Below, in pieces: positions 33,700-41,028 of a stretch of DNA of 50,715 nt; the first letter of the stretch is position 1; the number at the start of each line of letters is the position of its first letter. The notes beneath the pieces were generated by a model. That model was not told the DNA's origin, searched no databases, and was given only the letters and a program-made list of their open reading frames with translations. Location: positions 1 to 50,715 of the forward strand of contig JAJEAI010000052.1 of assembly GCA_022824205.1 (NCBI GenBank), given 5' to 3'. The translations under genes were made by a program, and so were the position numbers. Source of the stretch: Candidatus Binatia bacterium (lineage in GTDB: Bacteria; Desulfobacterota; Binatia; UBA9968; JAJDTQ01).

Positions 33700-35967
33700 T
33701 CACGGGGTGAGCGTTCTGGCAATCCGGAATCCGATGATGTAGTACCGGCTCCCGGTGGAGAGCCTGTCGCGATTCGCCGACCGGAGGACCCTCGGAGCGT
33801 CGTACCAGGAGCCGCCGCGCAAAACACGCTTGCCGCAATCTCCTCCACTCGTCCACGCACTCCCGTCATCCGGCGCCCCACTATAGTCGCCGTGCCAACA
33901 GTCCTCTACCCACTCCCACACGTTCCCATGCACGTCATGCAATCCAAACCCGTTCGCTCCAAAACTCCCTACCCGTACCGTCCGCCTCCGGTACTCACCC
34001 TTCGTGCCCGTTCCATAACTGTAGTTCCCATCGTAGTTCGCCTGCTCCGTCGCAATCGTCCACCCATAATGAAATGGCCCCGTCGTCCCCGCTCGCGCCA
34101 CGTACTCCCACTCCGCCTCGCTCAACAAACGGTACTCCTCCCCTGTCTTCCTCGACAACCACTCCACATACATCCTCGCATCCTCCCAACTGACACACAC
34201 CACGGGTTCCCGATCCCCTTGCTCAAACCCAGGTGCCATCCACGATCGCCCCGCGTCAGTCTTCCACATCCCCTCTCCCTCGTGATAAAACCGGCAACCT
34301 CCCGACATGTCGCGCCCCGCCTCACCCACAAATTCCCGATACTCCGCCACCGTTACCTCGTACTTCCCCACCGCGAACGCCTCCCCGATCCTCACCCGAT
34401 GCCGTGGACTTTCATCCTCGTCTCGCCGCTGCTCATCCTCGGGAGACCCCATCATGTACGCCCCGGCACCGACGACCACCATCTCCGGACACCCGCTGCA
34501 ATCCCGGAAGACCTCTCCCACCTCCCATTGACGCTTCACGGGTTCCGGCTTCGGCAGTATTCCCACCGCGACCTGCACCCCCTGCCCCGCCACCTTGAGC
34601 GCCTCCGCTTGGTCCCGCGTCAAATAACCCGTAGCCTCCACTCCCCTCTCCCCTTGCCATTCCAGGATCGCCCGCCGTGTCCGTTTCCCGAACACTCCGT
34701 CCACTCGGCCCAGCCGCTTCCCCAACGATACGAGCCCCCGCTGTATCGTCACGAAATCGGCATGCGCAAGACCCAACGCCGCCTCCACCAACTGCGGCAT
34801 GCTCTCCGGCCCCTCCCTCTCCCGCAACCGTTTCAACTCCGCCTCCTGCTCCGCCACGGTCGCCGTCAGCCGCTCTTGCTCGCTTCTCGCTTTCGCCAGT
34901 TCCTGGCGCTGCGCCTCGATTTCCCGCGCCAACTCGGCGCGGCGCTGCACCAACGCGTCCCGCTCCCCGCCCAGCTTCCCGAGCGCTTCCTCCTTCACCT
35001 CCAACGCCTTGGCCAACCGGTCCCGTTCCCTGCTCACGGCTTGCATCGCCAGCCGCGTCTTCTCCAGCTCCGCGGCGACCGCTCCGGACTCGGGCGATGA
35101 GCGTCCCGGAAAACGCGCCACCGCCAGCACCTTGTCCTCCCCGCCCCGCAACGTCGCTGTCTGAGTCCTCCTGCCCGGCCCCTCCCGCGCCGCCTGGGTC
35201 ATGTGCTTGTCCAGGTACTCCTTCGCCTCGCCCGCCGTGATCCTCCCGTCCCGATCCGCGTCCGCATCGCCGTACAACCCATCCAGAAGATGCCGCGTAA
35301 ACAGCCCGTGCCTCGCTTCCCTGTCCCACAAGGCCACCTGCTTCCCCGTCGCCGCCGTCATCAGCGTCACCTCCGGCCCCTCCGGAAGCCCTGCCTCGGA
35401 TCGCACCGCCGACACACCCTTGAAAAGCATCCCCGCCTCGCTGTCGCCGGAGAAACACGAGTCCACGAACACCGTCACCGAGCGTGCGTCCAGCCTTCCG
35501 AGGTTCTCATGCAACAAGTCCAGCGAGTAAGCCTGAAACTCCGCCTTGTCCGGCTCCGCGTCCACTGGAACCAGATACCCTCGCCTGTTCCGCAACCCAG
35601 GCACGCCATGGCCTGAATAGAACACCACCACGTCCGATTTGCCCGGCTTGAGCATGCTCCAGATCTCGGTGCCCTCCACGTGATCCTTCTGGCCGAACGT
35701 CGCGAACATCCAGCGCAACGGCGCGTCCCGCTTCAGCAACACGTGCGTCGGATCGAATCCAAGCACCTCCACCACGTAACGGGCGAAAGCCTCCGCATCG
35801 CGATGCGCGAACTCCACGTCCTCGGTGTAGGCATAGTCCTTGTTCCCGATTATAACCGCCACACCGTCCGGCTTCGTCACGTCGGCCCAGGTCAGTCCGC
35901 CCCAGAGCGCCGCGACAAGCACGCCCGCGCAGACGGCCATGCGTACACCGACCCTTGCCGTGCTCAT
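33700..35967 (-). CDS. Secreted caspase-coiled coil-PGB-FGE protein (paralog 7)
   Basis: 755 aa from MSTARVGVRMAVCAG, with GGGAGG upstream. A longer frame exists but would overlap the next gene. Signal peptide to about LTWADV. Peptidase C14 with H120 (FYSGHGVPG) and C171 (VDSCFSGDS). EF-hand loop DADRDGRITAGE. Unlike paralogs 1, 2 and 6, a Leu/Arg/Glu coiled coil of about 100 residues (AELEKTRLAMQAVSRERDRL onward) comes before the PG_binding_1 domain (DGVFGKRTRRAILEWQ). FGE domain from FRDCSGCPEMVVVGAGAYMMGSP to GFRIARTLTP. The last part of the FGE domain is nearly identical to paralog 2. Leader motif 40 bp upstream. Best candidate for an active DGR target together with paralog 8. Confidence 0.92.
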   Translation of the reverse strand: MSTARVGVRMAVCAGVLVAALWGGLTWADVTKPDGVAVIIGNKDYAYTEDVEFAHRDAEAFARYVVEVLGFDPTHVLLKRDAPLRWMFATFGQKDHVEGTEIWSMLKPGKSDVVVFYSGHGVPGLRNRRGYLVPVDAEPDKAEFQAYSLDLLHENLGRLDARSVTVFVDSCFSGDSEAGMLFKGVSAVRSEAGLPEGPEVTLMTAATGKQVALWDREARHGLFTRHLLDGLYGDADADRDGRITAGEAKEYLDKHMTQAAREGPGRRTQTATLRGGEDKVLAVARFPGRSSPESGAVAAELEKTRLAMQAVSRERDRLAKALEVKEEALGKLGGERDALVQRRAELAREIEAQRQELAKARSEQERLTATVAEQEAELKRLREREGPESMPQLVEAALGLAHADFVTIQRGLVSLGKRLGRVDGVFGKRTRRAILEWQGERGVEATGYLTRDQAEALKVAGQGVQVAVGILPKPEPVKRQWEVGEVFRDCSGCPEMVVVGAGAYMMGSPEDEQRRDEDESPRHRVRIGEAFAVGKYEVTVAEYREFVGEAGRDMSGGCRFYHEGEGMWKTDAGRSWMAPGFEQGDREPVVCVSWEDARMYVEWLSRKTGEEYRLLSEAEWEYVARAGTTGPFHYGWTIATEQANYDGNYSYGTGTKGEYRRRTVRVGSFGANGFGLHDVHGNVWEWVEDCWHGDYSGAPDDGSAWTSGGDCGKRVLRGGSWYDAPRVLRSANRDRLSTGSRYYIIGFRIARTLTP
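33703..33804 (-). repeat. DGR-like variable repeat D
   Basis: Variable codons TAC GAC GCT, GTC, AAT, GAC AGG CTC, AGC and TAC TAC ATC ATC sit in invariant blocks identical to those of repeat E, apart from codon 7 and the third base of codon 25. Most have third-base C. GCT against TCT/GAA/AAA in the other copies is explained by an AAA template codon. Confidence 0.85.
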
Positions 35968-36006
35968 ATCCCTACCTCCCGCGTACACACTGCGCCCTTC
36001 CGTACT

Positions 36007-36033
36007 GAATGGAAAGCCTTGGGGATTTTCCGC
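36007..36033 (-). promoter_or_regulatory. Shared leader motif, copy d
   Basis: The coding strand reads GCGGAAAA, 12 nt, then TCCATTC, 40 bp before paralog 7. Confidence 0.5.
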
Positions 36034-36046
36034 ACCCTTGGTGGCA

Positions 36047-36478
36047 TCAACCGACATCCGCCGCCTCGAACGCGGTCAGGTTGCGCGCTTCGCGGCTGAA
36101 CTCGACGGCGATCAAGTGGATGGGCTGACCCGTGCCCCGGTAGCGGTCGGCGTAACCCTTCGCGCGCAACTGCGCCATGGCCGAGCCCGGCGGCGACAGC
36201 TCGATCACCTTGAACTCGAGCAGATAGACGTGGCCGTTGAACCGAACGGCCATGTCCAGGCTCGCAAGTCCCTCGAACAAGGCAGCGTTGCCCTCGAACA
36301 GCTCCTTCAACGTGTCGAGGAAGAGACTCTTGCCGAAACGCCGCGGGCGCGAGAGAAAGTAGTGCTTACCCTCGTCGAGCAACCGCCGAATATACGGGGT
36401 CTTGTCGACGTAGTAACAGTCCGTCTCCCGCACCTCACGGAAGGTCCGGATGCCGATGGGCAGCCGCCGCCTGACCAT
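36047..36478 (-). CDS. Internally deleted AAA-ATPase-like / PD-(D/E)XK nuclease fusion
   Basis: 143 aa. Residues 1-71 are the N-terminus of the AAA-ATPase-like family (PF09820 type): LPIGIRTFREVRETDCYYVDKT, then SRPRRFGKSLFLDTLKELF with a Walker A-like element. Residues 72-143 jump directly to the C-terminal nuclease domain (FNGHVYLLEFKVIE, AMAQLRAKGYADRYRG, IHLIAVEFSRE). Complete members are several hundred residues longer, so an in-frame deletion has fused both ends. The PD-(D/E)XK strand is partly kept (LEFK). It may be a relic or a small surviving nuclease. Its 5' neighbour is paralog 8 and its 3' end lies 80 bp before paralog 7. Confidence 0.75.
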   Translation of the reverse strand: MVRRRLPIGIRTFREVRETDCYYVDKTPYIRRLLDEGKHYFLSRPRRFGKSLFLDTLKELFEGNAALFEGLASLDMAVRFNGHVYLLEFKVIELSPPGSAMAQLRAKGYADRYRGTGQPIHLIAVEFSREARNLTAFEAADVG

Positions 36479-36553
36479 GCCGCCACCTTACCCCGAAGGC
36501 CTCACGCCGCAAAGCCGGGTCAAGGCGCTGGCTCGGACGTGAACCGGAATTCG

Positions 36554-36574
36554 CCAGGGGGCTCCGCCCCCTGG
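36554..36574 (-). other. Perfect target-type hairpin 32 nt after FGE stop
   Basis: Sequence and spacing are the same as for the hairpin at 33647: arms CCAGGGGGC/GCCCCCTGG, loop GGA, 32 nt to the stop at 36607. Confidence 0.78.
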
Positions 36575-36606
36575 ACCCCCAGCGCAGGATGTAAAGAGGT
36601 AAGGAC

Positions 36607-38892
36607 TCACGGGGTGAGCGTTCTGGCAATCCGGAACCCGACGTAGTAGTTCCGGAACCCGGTGGAGTACCAGCTGCGATTCGCCGACCGGAAGTTCCTC
36701 GGAGAGCTGACCCAGGAGCCGCCGCGCAAAACACGCTTGCCGCAATCTCCTCCACTCGTCCAGGCACTGCCATCCGTTGGGGCGCCGCGGTAGCTTTCAT
36801 GCCAGCAATCCTCCACCCATTCCCACACGTTCCCGCTAACGTCATAGAGCCCGAATCCGTTGGGCCTGTAACTCCCTGCATCCGCGGTCCAAACACCCCC
36901 GTCTCGACATTCAGCCACCCAAGTCACACTATGGTACACTTCCTTCAATCTCTCATCCGCCCCGTTCGCGTGCTCGCACTGGCTTTCCTCGCTATCGCCC
37001 CAGTACCTCGATGTCCGTGTGCCGCCGCGTGCCACATACTCCCACTCCGCCTCCGTCAATAACCGATAATTCTCCCCCGTCTTGTCCGACAACCACCCCG
37101 CGTACGCCTTCGCGTCCTCCCAACTCACGCACACCACCGGATGTCGATCCCCTTGCTCAATCCCTGGTTTCACCCACGAAGTTCCCGTCTCCTCCTTCCA
37201 CTCCCCATCCCACGTAAGGCAAGGCGATGAACTCCGCCCGGTCTCCGTCACGAACTCCCCGTACTCGCTCCGCGTTACCTCGTATTTCCCCACCGCGAAC
37301 GCCGCCCCGATCTTCACACGGTGCCGCGGTCCCTCGGATTCATACCGCCCCTCCTCATCATCCGGCGACCCCATCCAATACTCCCCCGCTCCCACCACCA
37401 CCATCTCCGGACACCCTTCGCAATCCCGAAACTCTCGCCCATGCCGACCCGCGTCCGCTCGATCCCGAACCGCTTTCTCCCTCGCCGCACGCTCCTGCTC
37501 CGCCCTGCCCGCCGCCCTCAGTGCCTCCGCCTGACCGCCCGTCAAGTGACCCGTAGGCTCCTCCCCGCTCTCTTCCTGCCACTCCGATATCGCTCGCCGG
37601 GTCCGCTCGCCGAAGACTCCGTCCGGCCGCCCCAACCGCTTCCCGAACGACACCAATCCTCGCTGAATCGCCACACGGTCCGCATGCGCGAGGCCCAGGC
37701 CCGCTTCCACCGACTCCGGCGTTCTCCGTGGCTTCTCACGCAGCCGCTTCAACTCCGCCTCCTGTTCCGCCACGGCCGCGGCCAGCCGTTCCTGTTCACG
37801 CCTGGCTTTTGCCAACTCCGCGCGCTGCGCCTCGACTTCTCGCGCCAACCTCGCACGCCGTTGCTCCAGCGCTTCCTTCTCCGCAAGCACCTTCCCGAGC
37901 GCTGCCTCCTTCGCCTTCAACGCCTCGGCCAACCGGTCCCGTTGCCGGCCCACGGCCTCCTTCTCCTGCCGCGTCTTCGCCAACTCCGCGGCCATGGCCC
38001 TGGACCCAGGCGACGACCTTCCCGGAAACCGCGCCACCGCCAGCACCCTCTCCTCCCCGCCCCGCAGCGTCGCCGTCTGATTCGTCCTCCGAGGCCCCTC
38101 CCGCGCCGCACCGGTCATGTGCTCGTCGAGGTAGCTCTTCGCCTCTCCCGCCGTGATCCTCCCGTCCCGATCCGCGTCCGCATCGCCGTACAACCCATCC
38201 AGAAGATGCCGCGTAAACAGCCCGTGCCCCGCTTCCCTGTCCCACAATGCCACTTGGTTCCCCGCGGCCGCCGTGATCATGGTCACCGTCTCCCCCTCCG
38301 GGAGCCGGGCGGTGTATTTCACCGCGGACACGTCCTCGAAAAGCATCCCCGCCTCGCTGTCGCCGGAGAAACACGAGTCCACGAACACCGTCACCGAGCG
38401 CGTATCGAGCTTTCCAAGGTTCTCGTGCAGCAAATCCAGCGAATACCCCATCAACTCGGCCTTTTCCGGCCTCGCATCCACGGGCATCAGGTAGCCCCGC
38501 TTGTCGCGCAAACCGGGAACGCCATGACCCGAGTAGAACACCACGACATCCGACCTGCCCGGCTTGAGCCGGCTCCACAGCTCGGTGGTCTCGACAAGAT
38601 CCTTGCGTCCGAACGTGTCGATCATCTGCGTCAACGGTGCGTCCCGCAGCAACAGCACGCGCTTGGGATCGAACCCGAGCACCTCCACCACGTACCGGGC
38701 GAAAGCCTCCGCATCGCGATGCGCGAACTCCACGTCCGCCGTGTGGGCATAGTCCTTGTTCCCGATGATCACGGCAACGCCGTCCGGGTTCGTCACCTCC
38801 GTCCGGGCCAAGCCGCTCCAGAGCACCGCCACGACCGCGGCCATGCAGAGCGTCATGCGCCCACCGACTCGTACCGAACTTCGTCCGTTCAT
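36607..38892 (-). CDS. Secreted caspase-coiled coil-PGB-FGE protein (paralog 8)
   Basis: 761 aa from MNGRSSVRVGGRMTL. Met 13 is an alternative start with a weaker ribosome-binding site. Signal peptide to about GLARTEV. Peptidase C14 with H123 (FYSGHGVPG) and C174 (VDSCFSGDS). EF-hand loop DADRDGRITAGE. Coiled coil about 300-395, PG_binding_1 (DGVFGERTRRAISEWQ), a short charged helix, then the FGE domain FRDCEGCPEMVVVGAGEYWMGSP to GFRIARTLTP. It is the closest relative of paralog 7 through the caspase and coiled-coil regions, pointing to tandem duplication. The central FGE part differs from paralog 7 (it contains DERLKEVYHSVTW). Leader motif 137 bp upstream. Confidence 0.92.
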   Translation of the reverse strand: MNGRSSVRVGGRMTLCMAAVVAVLWSGLARTEVTNPDGVAVIIGNKDYAHTADVEFAHRDAEAFARYVVEVLGFDPKRVLLLRDAPLTQMIDTFGRKDLVETTELWSRLKPGRSDVVVFYSGHGVPGLRDKRGYLMPVDARPEKAELMGYSLDLLHENLGKLDTRSVTVFVDSCFSGDSEAGMLFEDVSAVKYTARLPEGETVTMITAAAGNQVALWDREAGHGLFTRHLLDGLYGDADADRDGRITAGEAKSYLDEHMTGAAREGPRRTNQTATLRGGEERVLAVARFPGRSSPGSRAMAAELAKTRQEKEAVGRQRDRLAEALKAKEAALGKVLAEKEALEQRRARLAREVEAQRAELAKARREQERLAAAVAEQEAELKRLREKPRRTPESVEAGLGLAHADRVAIQRGLVSFGKRLGRPDGVFGERTRRAISEWQEESGEEPTGHLTGGQAEALRAAGRAEQERAAREKAVRDRADAGRHGREFRDCEGCPEMVVVGAGEYWMGSPDDEEGRYESEGPRHRVKIGAAFAVGKYEVTRSEYGEFVTETGRSSSPCLTWDGEWKEETGTSWVKPGIEQGDRHPVVCVSWEDAKAYAGWLSDKTGENYRLLTEAEWEYVARGGTRTSRYWGDSEESQCEHANGADERLKEVYHSVTWVAECRDGGVWTADAGSYRPNGFGLYDVSGNVWEWVEDCWHESYRGAPTDGSAWTSGGDCGKRVLRGGSWVSSPRNFRSANRSWYSTGFRNYYVGFRIARTLTP
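36610..36711 (-). repeat. DGR-like variable repeat E
   Basis: Variable codons GTC AGC TCT, AAC, AAT, AGC TGG TAC, TTC and AAC TAC TAC GTC. Invariant blocks match repeat D except CTC to TTC at codon 7 and GGA/GGG at codon 25. Confidence 0.85.
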
Positions 38893-39028
38893 GGTCCGTC
38901 CGTTCCTTTGTCTTCTCCGGCCTGCCGCCCTTCAACTGCCTTTCCCGTTCACATGCCCCCCTACTATCACCATGGGCCGGAACGCTTCAATAATTTCGCG
39001 CAGTACTCTGCCGTACCCCCCCTTATCC

Positions 39029-39059
39029 GAATGGAAGAGCCGGGACGGTTTCCGCCGCC
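39029..39059 (-). promoter_or_regulatory. Shared leader motif, copy e
   Basis: The coding strand reads GCGGAAAC, 12 nt, then TCCATTC, 137 bp before paralog 8. The rest of 38893-39171 shows no gene. Confidence 0.5.
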
Positions 39060-39092
39060 TGTCGGACCACGTCATCCCGCCGGCCCACGAAG

Positions 39093-39121
39093 TTGACACC
39101 TCCCCACCCCACGGGCATGCT
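39093..39121 (+). promoter_or_regulatory. Possible sigma-70 promoter of the carboxyltransferase gene
   Basis: Perfect -35 TTGACA at 39093-39098, 17-nt spacer, weak -10 CATGCT. The predicted start is about 45 nt before the ATG. Confidence 0.35.
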
Positions 39122-39171
39122 TCCGCCATGGAAGCCTCGCCACTTCACACCCCGATCTCCAGGAGCCAACC

Positions 39172-40623
39172 ATGAGCGACGTCCGTTTCATCGACACCAC
39201 CGTGCGCGACGGCAACCAGAGCCTGTGGGCGCTGAACATGCGCACCGACGCCATGCTGGCGGTGGCGGAACACATCGACGAGGCCGGTTTCGAGTCGGCG
39301 GAGTTCTTCGTCACGGTGATGTTCAAGAAGCTCGTGCGCGAGCAGAAGGAGGACGCCTGGGACTGGTTCCGGCTGGGGACGAAGCGGTTCAGGAAGACCC
39401 CCCTCAGGCTCCACGGCGGGCTCAAGCTCATCGAGAAGATCCCGGTGTGCGTGTTCGAGCTGATGATCGAGCGCATCATGGACTACGGCATCACCCTGAC
39501 GCGCACCTCCAACTCGTGGAACAACTACGACGAGTTCGAGGTGGAGAAGGCCGGGCTCAAGAAGCTCGGCATGGACACCGTGGTGAACCTGATCTACTCG
39601 GTGTCGCCGCGCCACACCGACGAGTACTACGCGCAAAAGGCGCGGGAGGCGGCGGCCATCAACCCGGTGCGCATCTGCTTCAAGGACGTGGGCGGGCTCC
39701 TGACCCTGGAGCGGGCGCGCACGCTGATCCCCATCGTACTGGAGAACATCGGCGACACGCCGGTGGAGTTCCACGCCCACTGCAACAACGGGCTGGCGCC
39801 CCTGTGCTATCTGGAGGCCGTGGACATGGGCCTGACCACGCTGCACACCGGCATCCCGCCGCTGGCCAACGGCTCGGCCCAGCCGTCCATCTTCAACGTG
39901 GCGCGGAACCTCCGGGCCATGGGGCACAACCCGCTCATCGACGAAGAGGTGCTCCGCCCGGTGACCGAGAAGCTCCACTACATCGCCAAACGCGACAACC
40001 TGCCGGTGGGCCGCGTGGTGGAGTACGACGAGTCCCAGTACACGCACCAGGTGCCCGGCGGCATGATCTCCAACTTCCGCCACCAGCTCGCGCTCATCGA
40101 CAAGCGCGACCAACTCGACGCGATCCTGGAGGAGTGCGTGCAGGTGCGGAAGGAATGGGGCTACCCCATCATGGTGACGCCGCTGTCCCAGTTCGTGGGA
40201 ACCCAGGCGGCCATCAACGTCATCTGTGGCGAGCGCTACAAGGAGGTCACCGACCAGGCCATCCAGTACGCGCTGGGCTACTGGGGCAAGGAAGGCGCGG
40301 AGTACATGGACCCCGAGGTCAAGGACAGGATCCTGGGGCGCCCGCGCGCCAGGGAATGGGAGCACTGGGAGCTGCCGGCACCGTCCATCCAGGAAGTGCG
40401 CCGGCAGATCGGCGCCACGCACTTGTCCGACGAGGAGTTCCTGTTGTGGGTGTTCGCCGGCGAGGAGGCGGTGAAGGCCCTGCCGGACGGCGGCCGGCCC
40501 AAGGAATACCTGAGCGCGAGCACGCCCCTGGTGCGGCTGGTGGGCGAGTTGACCCGTCAGGACAAGGCCAACCACATCTACGTACGGAAACCGGACTTTT
40601 CGCTGACGTTGGGGCGGGGTTGA
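39172..40623 (+). CDS. Pyruvate carboxylase/oxaloacetate decarboxylase-type carboxyltransferase (DRE-TIM)
   Basis: 483 aa, with CAGGAG before the ATG. DRE-TIM metallolyase signature FIDTTVRDGNQSLWALNMRT at the N-terminus. FKDVGGLLT and VEFHAHCNNGLAPL supply the metal-binding His-x-His, and the PYC_OADA-like C-terminal part follows (PGGMISNFRHQL). There is no biotinyl-lysine (MKM) domain, so it would need a separate biotin carrier, or it uses another acyl substrate. Such free-standing subunits transfer CO2 between carboxybiotin and pyruvate or related oxo acids. No biotin carboxylase lies in the window. Confidence 0.82.
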   Translation: MSDVRFIDTTVRDGNQSLWALNMRTDAMLAVAEHIDEAGFESAEFFVTVMFKKLVREQKEDAWDWFRLGTKRFRKTPLRLHGGLKLIEKIPVCVFELMIERIMDYGITLTRTSNSWNNYDEFEVEKAGLKKLGMDTVVNLIYSVSPRHTDEYYAQKAREAAAINPVRICFKDVGGLLTLERARTLIPIVLENIGDTPVEFHAHCNNGLAPLCYLEAVDMGLTTLHTGIPPLANGSAQPSIFNVARNLRAMGHNPLIDEEVLRPVTEKLHYIAKRDNLPVGRVVEYDESQYTHQVPGGMISNFRHQLALIDKRDQLDAILEECVQVRKEWGYPIMVTPLSQFVGTQAAINVICGERYKEVTDQAIQYALGYWGKEGAEYMDPEVKDRILGRPRAREWEHWELPAPSIQEVRRQIGATHLSDEEFLLWVFAGEEAVKALPDGGRPKEYLSASTPLVRLVGELTRQDKANHIYVRKPDFSLTLGRG

Positions 40624-40657
40624 GTGAAGCGACGATTGCCTGTTGGAACGCCTCGGA

Positions 40658-40861
40658 TCAGTTGAAGAAGGCGTTGATGACCAGACTGGCCACGCCGGCG
40701 AGCACGAGGGCCATCATGACTTCCAGGCGGACCAGACGATACTCGATCCCGGTAAGGCGCGACTCGTATCCCGCGATCTCTTCCGCCGCCTCCCTTGCCT
40801 TCTCGTCCGGAGCGCCGGCGGCCTTGAGCGCGTCATACGTCTTGGAAAGCATGATCGCCAC
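40658..40861 (-). CDS. Small coiled-coil protein with C-terminal membrane helix
   Basis: 67 aa if the GTG at 40861 is used, giving VAIMLSKTYDALKAAG. An ATG at 40852 gives 64 aa. An amphipathic helix (KAREAAEEIAGYESRLTGIEYRLVRLEV) is followed by a hydrophobic tail MMALVLAGVASLVINAFF. This is the common layout of small tail-anchored DUF1640/CCDC90-like bacterial proteins, of unknown role. No Shine-Dalgarno is present; TATAAT lies 6-7 nt before the GTG, so the message may be leaderless. It is antisense to its neighbours. Confidence 0.7.
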   Translation of the reverse strand: MAIMLSKTYDALKAAGAPDEKAREAAEEIAGYESRLTGIEYRLVRLEVMMALVLAGVASLVINAFFN

Positions 40862-40867
40862 AGTTGA

Positions 40868-40895
40868 ATTATAGCGATTCCTTCCCGACATGCAA
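40868..40895 (-). promoter_or_regulatory. Promoter of the small membrane protein
   Basis: Perfect -10 TATAAT (40868-40873, minus strand) with a weak -35 TTGCAT 16 nt upstream. The predicted transcription start coincides with the GTG codon. Confidence 0.45.
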
Positions 40896-40940
40896 AAGGA
40901 AGACCGCGTCCCGAGCGGCTCGCCATCTCCCATCGCGAGA

Positions 40941-40967
40941 TTGACACGCTCCCCCCGATCGGATAAT
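40941..40967 (+). promoter_or_regulatory. Promoter of the amidohydrolase operon
   Basis: -35 TTGACA at 40941-40946 and -10 GATAAT at 40962-40967, with a short 15-nt spacer. It lies about 60 nt before the GTG start at 41029. Confidence 0.5.
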
Positions 40968-41028
40968 CCCGAAGGACGGTCCTCCGCCATCCGCGACCGC
41001 TCCATTCCATTCCCAGGGAGGGAACGCA

